From NCBI RefSeq assembly GCF_900100485.1, contig NZ_FNDH01000026.1:1-36660 (forward strand): DNA of 36,660 nucleotides, given 5' to 3'. This DNA is from Nitrosomonas sp. Nm132. GTDB taxonomy: Bacteria > Pseudomonadota > Gammaproteobacteria > Burkholderiales > Nitrosomonadaceae. Positions within the stretch are counted from its first letter, which is position 1, and each line of letters opens with the position of its first letter. Positions 7,298 through 15,195 of this stretch are shown here, one piece after another. The notes under the pieces are model-generated. The model was not told the origin of the DNA. It searched no databases and saw nothing but the letters and a program-made list of their open reading frames with translations. A program made the position numbers and the translations under genes.

Positions 7298-9766
7298 ATG
7301 GATACTCAACAAAAACAGATTGTTGTTATAACAGGCGCTTCGGGAAATATCGGTAGTGCGCTCTGCGAAGCCTTGAGAAAAAATTATTACGTGGTTGGGC
7401 TTGATATCAATTCGTGTGATAAAGCAGATACCAGTATTGCTTGCAATCTGACGTCTGAAGATTCCGTAAAATCAGCATTTAACAAAATACGTATACAGTA
7501 TGGACAGAAAATCGCTGCTGTTATTCATCTAGCGGCATATTTTGATTTTACTGGCGAACCCAATCCACTTTATCAAAGTGTCACTATTGAAGGTACCCGG
7601 CGTTTACTTAAAATTATGCAGGATTTTGAGATCGAGCGTCTCATCTATTCCAGCACAATGCTAGTTCACGAGCCAAGCGTGCCAGGCCAAAAAATCAATG
7701 AAGATATGCCCCTTAGACCTAGTTGGGTGTATCCACAATCCAAAGCCGAAGCAGAAAAAATCATCAAGCAACAACACGGCAATATCCCTTTTACTATTTT
7801 GCGATTAGCCGGCGTTTATGATAACGATAGCGCGGTACCCACATTATCTCACCAGATTGCCCGAATTTATGAACGCGACCTCAAAAGCCATCTTTATGCG
7901 GGTGATCTGATGGCCGGTCAGGCCTTTATCCATAAAGAAGACATGGTGGATCTGTTCACACGTGTAGTGGATCGCCGCAAGAAACTGCCGAAAGCCAATA
8001 TCCTGCTTGCTGGCGAGAGTGAGGTGATGGGCTATCGGGAATTGCAAAACCGGATTGGTAACCTGATTTTCGGCAAGAAGGAGTGGCAAACGATAGATGT
8101 TCCGGAATTTGTCGCCAAGTCGGGCGCATGGCTGGAGGAACAAGCCGAGCCCATTATTCCTGATGCCATTGATCAAGGCAAGAAACCTTTTATCAAACCA
8201 TTCATGATTGACCTGGCTTCCGATCATTACGATCTCGATATCAGCCGGGCGCGAGAATTACTGGATTGGCAGCCGAAGCATAATATTTATGATGGCTTAA
8301 AAGATCTCGTTGCCAGTCTGAAGAAAGACCCTGCCAGCTGGTATAAAAGGAACGGCATTCTGCTGCCGGACTGGGTGCAAACAGCGAAAGAAAAACATAA
8401 GAACGCTGATCAGATCAGGCGCAAGCATGAAACAGAATACCGCCGCCAGCATAATGAAAATATTTGGGCGCATTTCCTCAATATGGGTCTAGCCTTTTGG
8501 CTCATAACCGCCCCGTTGATGATGGAATACGAATCGCAAGCCTTGGTCTGGAGCGATATTATTTCAGGAGGGGTGCTTCTCGTTTTATCATTCATATCCT
8601 TATCCTGGCGTTTTGGTCTGGTTCGCTGGCTGTGTGGTGCAGTAGGATTCTGGCTATTGAGTGCGCCATTGATCTTCTGGGCGCCAAGCGCAACGGCTTA
8701 TCTCAACGACACGATTATTGGTATGCTGGTCATGGGTTTTGCAGTTTTAACTCCTCCGGTACCAGGTGTTTCAGCAGTGGCGGCACAAACCGGACCGACC
8801 ATACCACCAGGTTGGTCCTACTCGCCTTCTAGCTGGTTTCAGCGCTTGCCGATCATCATATTGGCATTTGTCGGCTTCTTTATATCCCGCTATCTGTGCG
8901 CTTATCAGCTTGGTCATATCGATGGTGTATGGGAGCCATTTTTTGTAGGCTCCTTGCAGGATCCACAAAATGGAACCGAAGAAATTATCACTTCATCTAT
9001 TTCCAAGGCCTGGCCGGTGCCAGATGCCGGGCTGGGGGCAATGACTTATGCACTCGAAATTCTGACAGGTATTATCGGTTCTGCAAGACGTTGGCGCACG
9101 ATGCCCTGGCTGGTGATATTATTCGGTATCATGATTGTGCCATTGGGCATCGTTTCCATTTTCTTTATCATCATTCAACCTATCCTGATCGGGACATGGT
9201 GCACCTTATGTTTGATTGCTGCAGCGGCCATGCTGATACAAATTCCCTATTCCATCGATGAATTGATCGCAACTGGTCAATTTCTTTACCGTAGAAAGAA
9301 ACAGGGACGCTCGCTTTTACGCGTTTTCTTCCAGGGAGATACCGATGAGGGAAAATGGGAGTTAATTGAAGAGGATTTTGTACAAAGACCATCAAAAATT
9401 CTCAAGGAAATACTGGGGGGGGGCGTGACGTTACCCTGGAATTTGGTGTTGTGTATCCCCATTGGGATTTGGCTGATGTTTACGCGTGCCACGCTGGATG
9501 CAGGAACAAGTATGGCCAATGCAGATCATTTAATTGGCTCACTGGTACTGACTGTGGCCATCACTGCTCTGGCCGAGTCGGGTCGTGCCAGCCGATTCTT
9601 TATCATACCACTTGGCACCGCTTCATTAGTCACCCCTTTCTTTTATGACACAAGTATGGCGTCATTGATTTCCAGTATATTATGTGGATTGCTTTTAATC
9701 GCATTCAGCTTGCCGCGTGGGGCAATACACAATCGTTACGGAAAGTGGGACCGGTTCATTGTTTGA
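7298..9766 (+). CDS. Fusion: NAD(P)-dependent epimerase/dehydratase + SPW-type membrane segments + VKOR-like domain
   Basis: About 822 residues; start set at MDTQQKQIVVITGASGNIG (7298), although GTG 7283 and ATG 7289 are in frame. Residues 1-320: extended SDR with Rossmann motif GASGNIG, catalytic YPQSKAEAEK (YxxxK) and a sugar-epimerase-like C-terminal part. A charged linker follows. Residues about 385-490 hold two SPW-like membrane units (WLITAPLMM, FWLLSAPLIFWAP). Residues about 510-680 resemble vitamin K epoxide reductase: membrane helices and a redox CxxC in GTWCTLCLIAA (near 635). The loop between the first two VKOR helices has no cysteine pair, unlike canonical enzymes. More membrane helices finish the protein. 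Fusions of this type exist in bacteria but the substrate is unknown; redox coupling of an NAD enzyme to membrane quinones is an inference. Confidence 0.88.
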   Translation: MDTQQKQIVVITGASGNIGSALCEALRKNYYVVGLDINSCDKADTSIACNLTSEDSVKSAFNKIRIQYGQKIAAVIHLAAYFDFTGEPNPLYQSVTIEGTRRLLKIMQDFEIERLIYSSTMLVHEPSVPGQKINEDMPLRPSWVYPQSKAEAEKIIKQQHGNIPFTILRLAGVYDNDSAVPTLSHQIARIYERDLKSHLYAGDLMAGQAFIHKEDMVDLFTRVVDRRKKLPKANILLAGESEVMGYRELQNRIGNLIFGKKEWQTIDVPEFVAKSGAWLEEQAEPIIPDAIDQGKKPFIKPFMIDLASDHYDLDISRARELLDWQPKHNIYDGLKDLVASLKKDPASWYKRNGILLPDWVQTAKEKHKNADQIRRKHETEYRRQHNENIWAHFLNMGLAFWLITAPLMMEYESQALVWSDIISGGVLLVLSFISLSWRFGLVRWLCGAVGFWLLSAPLIFWAPSATAYLNDTIIGMLVMGFAVLTPPVPGVSAVAAQTGPTIPPGWSYSPSSWFQRLPIIILAFVGFFISRYLCAYQLGHIDGVWEPFFVGSLQDPQNGTEEIITSSISKAWPVPDAGLGAMTYALEILTGIIGSARRWRTMPWLVILFGIMIVPLGIVSIFFIIIQPILIGTWCTLCLIAAAAMLIQIPYSIDELIATGQFLYRRKKQGRSLLRVFFQGDTDEGKWELIEEDFVQRPSKILKEILGGGVTLPWNLVLCIPIGIWLMFTRATLDAGTSMANADHLIGSLVLTVAITALAESGRASRFFIIPLGTASLVTPFFYDTSMASLISSILCGLLLIAFSLPRGAIHNRYGKWDRFIV

Positions 9767-9813
9767 GGGGATCGTAGATCACTCCAGGTGCGCGAATTAG
9801 AACTATCCCAGAT

Positions 9814-9842
9814 TTTCCATTAGAAAATTTCCCTAATGGAAA
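9814..9842. repeat. Perfect 10-bp stem hairpin after the fusion gene
   Basis: tttccattag (9814-9823) pairs with ctaatggaaa (9833-9842) around a 9-base loop, about 50 bases after the stop codon. There is no T-run, so it is at best a Rho-independent terminator of weak type or an mRNA-end stabiliser. Confidence 0.4.
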
Positions 9843-9948
9843 TGAATACAATACTGGAATCACAAGCGAATAATGACGGTACAATGCTAAGCAGGCTCTG
9901 ATCCTTGTTTTATAGAGCAGAAAAATTAATAGCCTGAATTTATTTTCT

Positions 9949-10200
9949 TTATCGCTGTTTGTGCTTGCCAAGTAGATCATCAGTATGATCTCCAATCAAG
10001 CGATCTTTGTTCAAAAGAGATAAAAAAGGAATGAAACCAGGAAGGCAAAATACCTTCTCCATTTTAGATACGCCGACTAGGGTAGTTTTTCTCCAAAGAA
10101 TTCCAAGTGTAAGCACAGTGCATAAAAATAGTATTGCTAGTACCAAAGGCTCTTTAATCATTTGGCCTAGCCAGCTAAAACCGCCATCTAGAACCCACAT
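9949..10200 (-). CDS. Possible small membrane protein, perhaps truncated at its 5' end by a repeat
   Basis: An 83-residue frame beginning MWVLDGGFSWLGQMIKEP, with a hydrophobic segment LVLAILFLCTVLTLGIL and a charged tail ending DDLLGKHKQR. The frame stays open upstream through a further hydrophobic stretch (SLLIGILLTL) but runs straight into the 168-bp repeat at 10230, where it stops. No ribosome binding site precedes the ATG or an alternative TTG at 10209. Either a small intact gene or a coding remnant whose beginning was replaced by the repeat. Family not recognised. Confidence 0.35.
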   Translation of the reverse strand: MWVLDGGFSWLGQMIKEPLVLAILFLCTVLTLGILWRKTTLVGVSKMEKVFCLPGFIPFLSLLNKDRLIGDHTDDLLGKHKQR

Positions 10201-10229
10201 TAAGGTCAAAAGGATACCGATAAGCAGGC

Positions 10230-10397
10230 TAACCCGAATATTTCACAAATTGACACGTGCCCTCACTTGCCTTTTGATTAATAAGAAAGATTTTGCTCAG
10301 TCGGGTGTATGAATCACTACACCCCTTCTTCTCAAAACTTCCCTATTAATCAAAATCCTGCGTGATCATCACGCGAATTTATGAAATATTCGGGCTA
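10230..10397. repeat. 168-bp dispersed element, copy 1 of 3
   Basis: It begins taacccgaatatttcacaaa and ends with the near-complement gaaatattcgggcta. Internally it has a second inverted pair (ttttgattaata / tattaatcaaaa), a hairpin gggtgta/tacaccc and a hairpin gcgtgat/atcacgc. Copies 2 and 3 at 18501 and 27350 have the same length and nearly the same sequence. All ends are TA, as expected for a non-autonomous element duplicating TA. No coding capacity. Confidence 0.9.
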
Positions 10398-10501
10398 ACC
10401 ATTTGCTCCACATATCAAGCTTTGCGCCAGATCGGATGAATTGGCTAGTTTCTCATGCATCTGACCTTCTACACTCGATCTTGAGTCAACCTGCAGAATT
10501 G

Positions 10502-11668
10502 TCATTTTGAAATGATAGTCCTTGGCTTTATTCTGATAATCAGATCACAGGCTTCACGGACGGCGCCATGCCCACCCGGACGGGTACACACGTAATGAGC
10601 CCGCTGCAGAATTTCCGGAACGGCGTCTGCTGGACAAAGGGCAACACCTGCCTGGCTTAGGCACTCTAAATCACAGAGATCGTCTCCCATATAGGCAATA
10701 TCTTGTAAAGAAATACCCCATAACTTAATCTTGCGCTCGAGTGCTGCCAATTTATTTCTTATTCCAGGATAGTATTCAGCAATATTGAGTTTTTTCATTC
10801 TCGCAGCCACAGCAGGGCTGTCTTCAGAGCTGAAGACACAAACCCTGATGCCATTTTCACGTAGCAATTGCAAACCATGCGCATCGCGAGTATTAAACTT
10901 TTTTAGCGCCTCGCCATCCGCTCCATAATACATGCCCCCATCGGTCAGAGTACCGTCCACATCCAGTATGAATGCCTTAATCTGTGAAGCACCCATCTGG
11001 ATTGAGGCCAATTTCTGCCTGAGCAAAAGTTGTTCCACCACAATCCAGTCAGCTTCATCGTCTATCTCGATTGCAGTTTCAGCAGGCATCTCATGAATAC
11101 CAATGCGTCCCCCTAAACGGCTCCCTGTTTCTTCCAATACCTTTGCTCGAGTCAGATAAAAGGCACCATTTTCCATTAGCCATCCTTCAAAATCCTGCCG
11201 TCTTGGACGTTTGGCAGGATGGTAGTTAAGGGGTGTTCCTGATTGAGTCCAGAAAAAACGTTTCGATGATACCGCAGTCAGCAGAGAGTCGAGATTTTCT
11301 GCAACAAATTTATGCCTGGCAGCATGGAAATCGTCTGCCTGGGTAAGCGGTGAAGTTGCCTGAATCAGACCTACCACATCAAACGATATTCGTTGTTGAA
11401 ACTCAAGCAGTGCACTTTCTGTACTGGCTGTGTCTGTGCACGTTTCAGCCGAGCGATCCAGTACCGTCACACCGGAAGAAAATTCATCCAGTACCATTCT
11501 GCGGATTCTTGATGAATCAGTGGCAACGTAAATTTCGTTGAAACACTGTGAGACGATTGCCTGTTCCAGACTCCAGGCAAATAACGGTCGGCCTGCGATG
11601 GAGCGGATGTTCTTATCAGGAATCGATTTTGAATTCGCGCGCAAGGGCATGAAAGCGACCCAACGCAT
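10502..11668 (-). CDS. neuA: Bifunctional CMP-nonulosonate (sialic acid-like) cytidylyltransferase / HAD phosphatase
   Basis: A 388-residue two-domain enzyme. Residues 1-220: CMP-sialate synthetase (CMP-NeuA) with the nucleotide-binding opening (V)AFMPLRANSKSIPDKN, GRPLFAWS, VATDS, and QATSPL, activating a nine-carbon acid with CTP. Residues about 228-385: HAD phosphatase of the KdsC type, with DVDGTLTDGGMYY (nucleophile Asp 236, acid/base Asp 238), a Ser/Thr loop FSSED and MGDDLCDLE (Asp 329-330). The same two-domain order is found in animal CMAS and in some bacterial CMP-Kdn pathways, where the phosphatase removes the 9-phosphate. Its ATG overlaps the stop of the synthase gene by one base (TGATG), so the two are translationally coupled. 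Substrate (Neu5Ac, Kdn or another nonulosonate) cannot be read from sequence. Confidence 0.9.
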   Translation of the reverse strand: MRWVAFMPLRANSKSIPDKNIRSIAGRPLFAWSLEQAIVSQCFNEIYVATDSSRIRRMVLDEFSSGVTVLDRSAETCTDTASTESALLEFQQRISFDVVGLIQATSPLTQADDFHAARHKFVAENLDSLLTAVSSKRFFWTQSGTPLNYHPAKRPRRQDFEGWLMENGAFYLTRAKVLEETGSRLGGRIGIHEMPAETAIEIDDEADWIVVEQLLLRQKLASIQMGASQIKAFILDVDGTLTDGGMYYGADGEALKKFNTRDAHGLQLLRENGIRVCVFSSEDSPAVAARMKKLNIAEYYPGIRNKLAALERKIKLWGISLQDIAYMGDDLCDLECLSQAGVALCPADAVPEILQRAHYVCTRPGGHGAVREACDLIIRIKPRTIISK

Positions 11669-12546
11669 CAGTTGAAATGAACTCCTTTAAAGCGTTTGAG
11701 CTTGTTGCGCTGTGGCAGCTCGATTTCCAGTATGGACTGATCCTTAAATGTCAATGCATTGGATACGGCGCGCACATCCCGAACCAGCTTGCGTAATCCA
11801 TCCGGCTCCAATGAGGCGGCATGATCGGTTCCCTTCCAGGTTCGATCCAGAGTAAAGTGCCGTTCAATCCAGGAGGCGCCCAATGCCACGGCTGCAGAAT
11901 CAACAGCTATACCGAGATGATGCCCTGAGAAGCCAATTTCCTTAATGCGTGAGCCAAATCGGTCCTGTATCGATCGTAGCTCCAGCAAGCAGACTTGTTC
12001 AAAAGGAACAGGGTAGCCTGAAGTACAGGCATACAAGACAACTCGATGGGCGGCGTCAGATGCTTCCATCAAAGCTACAATCTGTTCCAGCTCAGAGGGG
12101 GTGGTCATACCTGCGGAGATATGGATGTCACCGCGATAATTGCGAGCAAGAAATTCCAGCATGGTGAAATTGAGATTGCACGCTGACGGTATCTTGATGA
12201 ATTCTGGGCTGAGACTTGCAATTTCCATTGCTGAGGTAATATCCCAGACTGAGGTCGAATAACCAACGCCATATGCTTGGCACCACTGCTTCAACTGTTG
12301 ATGCTGCTCGATATCAAATTCTAGAAATTCACGATGAGCACCGTAGGTTCTCCCATAGCTATTTTGAGAATTGGGGTGGGGTGCATGGTATTCTTCTGGC
12401 GTGAGCAATTCCTTATTCGATCGTTTCTGGAACTTGACGAAATCACATTTAGTGAAGCTCGCAGCGACCCTTATCATCTCCCGAGCAATCTCAATGTCAC
12501 CTTTATGGTTACAGCCTATTTCAGCAACAACTTTGGGTGTTTTCAT
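11668..12546 (-). CDS. neuB: N-acetylneuraminate/nonulosonate synthase family protein without SAF domain
   Basis: A 292-residue NeuB-family TIM-barrel enzyme that condenses phosphoenolpyruvate with a six-carbon sugar. Seen: AEIGCNHKGD (11-17 region, PEP/metal site), DFVKFQKR, YSTSVWDITSA, FIKIPSACNLNF, ISAGMTTPSE, LYACTSGYPVP, IGFSGHH, GASWIERHFTLDRTWKGTDHAASLEPDGL. These are all the usual synthase blocks. Classical NeuB enzymes have about 340-350 residues with a C-terminal antifreeze-like (SAF) domain; here the protein ends shortly after the barrel (KRFKGVHFN). Short forms are known in several environmental bacteria. Coupled with the downstream neuA-type gene; 133 bases separate it from the upstream glycan gene. 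Confidence 0.9.
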   Translation of the reverse strand: MKTPKVVAEIGCNHKGDIEIAREMIRVAASFTKCDFVKFQKRSNKELLTPEEYHAPHPNSQNSYGRTYGAHREFLEFDIEQHQQLKQWCQAYGVGYSTSVWDITSAMEIASLSPEFIKIPSACNLNFTMLEFLARNYRGDIHISAGMTTPSELEQIVALMEASDAAHRVVLYACTSGYPVPFEQVCLLELRSIQDRFGSRIKEIGFSGHHLGIAVDSAAVALGASWIERHFTLDRTWKGTDHAASLEPDGLRKLVRDVRAVSNALTFKDQSILEIELPQRNKLKRFKGVHFN

Positions 12547-12679
12547 AGATAGATAATGTTGAGTGAGTCATTCAATCCTACAGACAAACAAATTTTTATT
12601 ACAAATTTACTGTACTATATTCCAACTATCAGCCAAATGATATTTTCAATTTAATGGCCCCCTCCAAGAAATAGGAACT

Positions 12680-14080
12680 TTAGGCGCTAATCCTAAACAC
12701 ATGCTTTGCATAAGGTTCAACTTTGATCGTATTAAAGCGCTTCAATAACTCACCAAAACGTCCAATTTTCTGCTCTACTTCTACCACTGAGAGTTCCGGA
12801 AAACGGTGATCATGATATGCCTGCCGGTTAGGACCTGAGCGGCGCATATATAGACTCGTCAAAGCAGCCTTTAGCCTGGCAAATAGCTGCCCTTGAAGAT
12901 AGGTGCCGAGTGGTTTGGCTGGCGGCTGTTTTTCATTGTAGCCACCGGCTTCCAGAACATCAATAATCCGCTCACAAGCAAATGGCCCGTCTCGTGCAGC
13001 CAGATAGTAATCGATGAGATCTTGGCGTTCCTGACTCTCCGCTGCTCCCAAATCACCCCTAAGAATCTGAGACAAAGTCTCCGCCAGCTCTTGAAAATTA
13101 AAACATTGATAACTGAGCTTGGTAGGCAAGCCCTGAAAGTCATAGTCATAATATTTGTTCAGTGTCGCTAAATAGGAGATAGCAGGAGCCCCTAGAACAT
13201 AAGCCTCCAGGCCAGTCGTGCACCCATTGTGTACCATTGCTTTTGCAGCGAGTAACCAGGGAATAACATTGCCCTGATTCGTTATAATGACTCGCGGGCA
13301 TTTTGCAGCAATCTCGTGGTAAAGCTGATAGCTTTCACTCGGGTGAGGCCGGACAACAATGGTTAGCTCAGGAAAGGCTTGCTCGAGCATGGGAATGAGC
13401 TGCTTGAAGTCCCCCAGAATTGCCAGCTTATGATCTCGCAGTCCTTCAGCAAATTCCCTGCTCATTCCCATGCCAGCTTGACCAAGACGTGCCGGCTTCA
13501 GGTGATTTTTTGTTGGCAGAAACAAACCCACATGCGGAATATAGGGGTTTACATCACTAAAGTTGGTGTTGATAAGAATAAAATCTCCATAAAGATTACG
13601 CAACTTTTCAACCTCGGTAGCAAAGTAAGGGCGAATTTCTGATCGCAGCATGTCACCGCGCGGATTTCCGGTAATATGGATGGGCAGATTTTCGGGCAGT
13701 GCAGGGTACTGCCGAAGCAGATCAACATTTTCCTGACCCCAGGCAAATACATGGGATACATTTTTGATAGTCAGAGGAGACAGGCGGAGAGAAAAATAGG
13801 TCGCTGCTGGCGGATGGACCAGTGCCTCTTCTTCCCATGCAATAATCTCATGACCCAGTTGGCGCAGGATCTTAAACATCGAGTTGCTCAGGCTACGCAT
13901 ACTTTTCGCTAAGTAAACGCCCCTTGGAATCGAGGCCGCCTGGAAATGAGTGAAGGCCCGGGAACCGATGATGACCGGAAAACCGCGTTCGGCTGCGACA
14001 CAGGACAAAAGAATTTTCGCATCCAGTTCGCGAACTTGGCTTTCCACAGGGATGATAAGCGTTGAGGCTTGATTTTTCAT
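12680..14080 (-). CDS. Surface carbohydrate biosynthesis protein (GT-B-like)
   Basis: A 466-residue cytoplasmic protein with the usual start of this family (LIIPVESQVRELDAKILLSCVAAERG), a central ITGNPRGDMLR, a VVRPHPSE motif typical of GT-B-fold glycosyltransferases and CDP-glycerol/capsule transferases, and an acceptor-side VHNGCTTGLEAYVLGAPAISY block, which in such enzymes binds the nucleotide sugar. Matches the family called surface carbohydrate biosynthesis proteins, often next to nonulosonate genes; precise donor and acceptor unknown. It follows the PLD-like gene by 17 bases and so is probably cotranscribed with it. A basic C-terminal tail (residues 390-466) looks helical. Confidence 0.82.
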   Translation of the reverse strand: MKNQASTLIIPVESQVRELDAKILLSCVAAERGFPVIIGSRAFTHFQAASIPRGVYLAKSMRSLSNSMFKILRQLGHEIIAWEEEALVHPPAATYFSLRLSPLTIKNVSHVFAWGQENVDLLRQYPALPENLPIHITGNPRGDMLRSEIRPYFATEVEKLRNLYGDFILINTNFSDVNPYIPHVGLFLPTKNHLKPARLGQAGMGMSREFAEGLRDHKLAILGDFKQLIPMLEQAFPELTIVVRPHPSESYQLYHEIAAKCPRVIITNQGNVIPWLLAAKAMVHNGCTTGLEAYVLGAPAISYLATLNKYYDYDFQGLPTKLSYQCFNFQELAETLSQILRGDLGAAESQERQDLIDYYLAARDGPFACERIIDVLEAGGYNEKQPPAKPLGTYLQGQLFARLKAALTSLYMRRSGPNRQAYHDHRFPELSVVEVEQKIGRFGELLKRFNTIKVEPYAKHVFRISA

Positions 14081-14097
14081 ATGAAATAGCGTCTGAA

Positions 14098-15195
14098 TTA
14101 AACAGTCATTGGATAAAGCCGCTCAGTTGTCACGGATGTGATGGCTTTTTCATTCTCCAGCATCTTCCATCGATCGGAAAAAGCGTTGAAAATCTGGGGA
14201 TTATTTGAAATGGCAATAATTTCGTGATTCAACCAGAAGGAAGGCTTCGTCCAATTAAAACTGCCAAAAATCGACCAGTTCTGACCACGGTCTTCCACTA
14301 ACACGAACTTAAGATGCATGGGTAGGCCATTAAATTGCCTACACCGCCTGAAATGAATTCCGGCAGCGATCAGACGGTGTTCTACAGTGGGAGTGACACG
14401 CCGGAGCGTTGGCTCCGCAATGACTTCCACCATTGCACCGCGGTTAGCAAGCTCGATCATCACACCAACAGCGCGCTTCGTTCTGATGTGCGATGCCGCG
14501 ATGCGGACATGCGCACCTTTACCCACCTGCTGCAGGAATTGCATGACTGGATGGGGACGCATGCTGGGTAAAAAATGAATAGTGGTATCAATACCCTTGA
14601 TGGCATAGTTTGCGTGAGCAGAAAATCGATAAAGTAATCCAGGCGGGGTTTGATGCAACTGTCGGGCATGCTTTACCAGTTGCTCGACGAGCAACGGCTC
14701 ATGAAATCCAATGAGCATATTATGGCCCTGATTCTGATCGCCAATCTCCCGAATGAGATCCGGCCGCTCTTCCAGCCGGTTTCCTGATGGATTAAAAGAG
14801 CCGATGAAGGCAACGGGTTCAGGATGCGAAAAGCAGTACAACTTTTCATGTAATTGAGGTCTCCATGACCTCCTTCGAGGGGAAGGTATTCCTGGAAGTG
14901 TTATTGTACGAAACCTGTCACCCAGACCTTCTGGTCCCGAAAGCATGGCAATCACATTATCATTGGCATCGGAAACACGAGGTTTGCCTGCCAGGCACAC
15001 CGTAACCCTGACTCCTCGCCTGTGGGCCTGAATGAGGGCTCTGGCCACCTCTAAATCACGAAAATAATAAGTAACCCAATCGATAGAGCCGCCCGCCGGA
15101 ACAGCTGCGATATGCTGTGTCAACAGATTACGAAGATAACCTGATGATCGGTCTGGTCCACCAAAATAAATCTCGTAAGCTGAGTTCATTTGCAT
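14098..15195 (-). CDS. Phospholipase D-like domain protein
   Basis: A 365-residue protein with two half-sites of the PLD superfamily: LHEKLYCF...FIGSFNPSG near residues 115-140 and MHLKFVLVED...FGSFNWTKP near 295-320. Each has the HxK and GSxN parts of the HKD motif. The aspartate is not obvious in the first half, so activity may be altered. There is no signal peptide; start residues MQMNSAYEIYF. Its SD-like gaaggtg lies within the end of the ATP-grasp gene, which it overlaps by 10 bases: tight coupling. In the glycan context, a phosphatidyl or phosphodiester transfer role is possible, as is simple lipid or nuclease-like hydrolysis. Alternative start at Met 3. Confidence 0.85.
   Translation of the reverse strand: MQMNSAYEIYFGGPDRSSGYLRNLLTQHIAAVPAGGSIDWVTYYFRDLEVARALIQAHRRGVRVTVCLAGKPRVSDANDNVIAMLSGPEGLGDRFRTITLPGIPSPRRRSWRPQLHEKLYCFSHPEPVAFIGSFNPSGNRLEERPDLIREIGDQNQGHNMLIGFHEPLLVEQLVKHARQLHQTPPGLLYRFSAHANYAIKGIDTTIHFLPSMRPHPVMQFLQQVGKGAHVRIAASHIRTKRAVGVMIELANRGAMVEVIAEPTLRRVTPTVEHRLIAAGIHFRRCRQFNGLPMHLKFVLVEDRGQNWSIFGSFNWTKPSFWLNHEIIAISNNPQIFNAFSDRWKMLENEKAITSVTTERLYPMTV

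Noticed and set aside
9756..9995. Minus-strand frame of 79 codons after the fusion gene
   Set aside because: No ribosome binding site, overlaps the fusion gene end and the hairpin at 9814; not supported.
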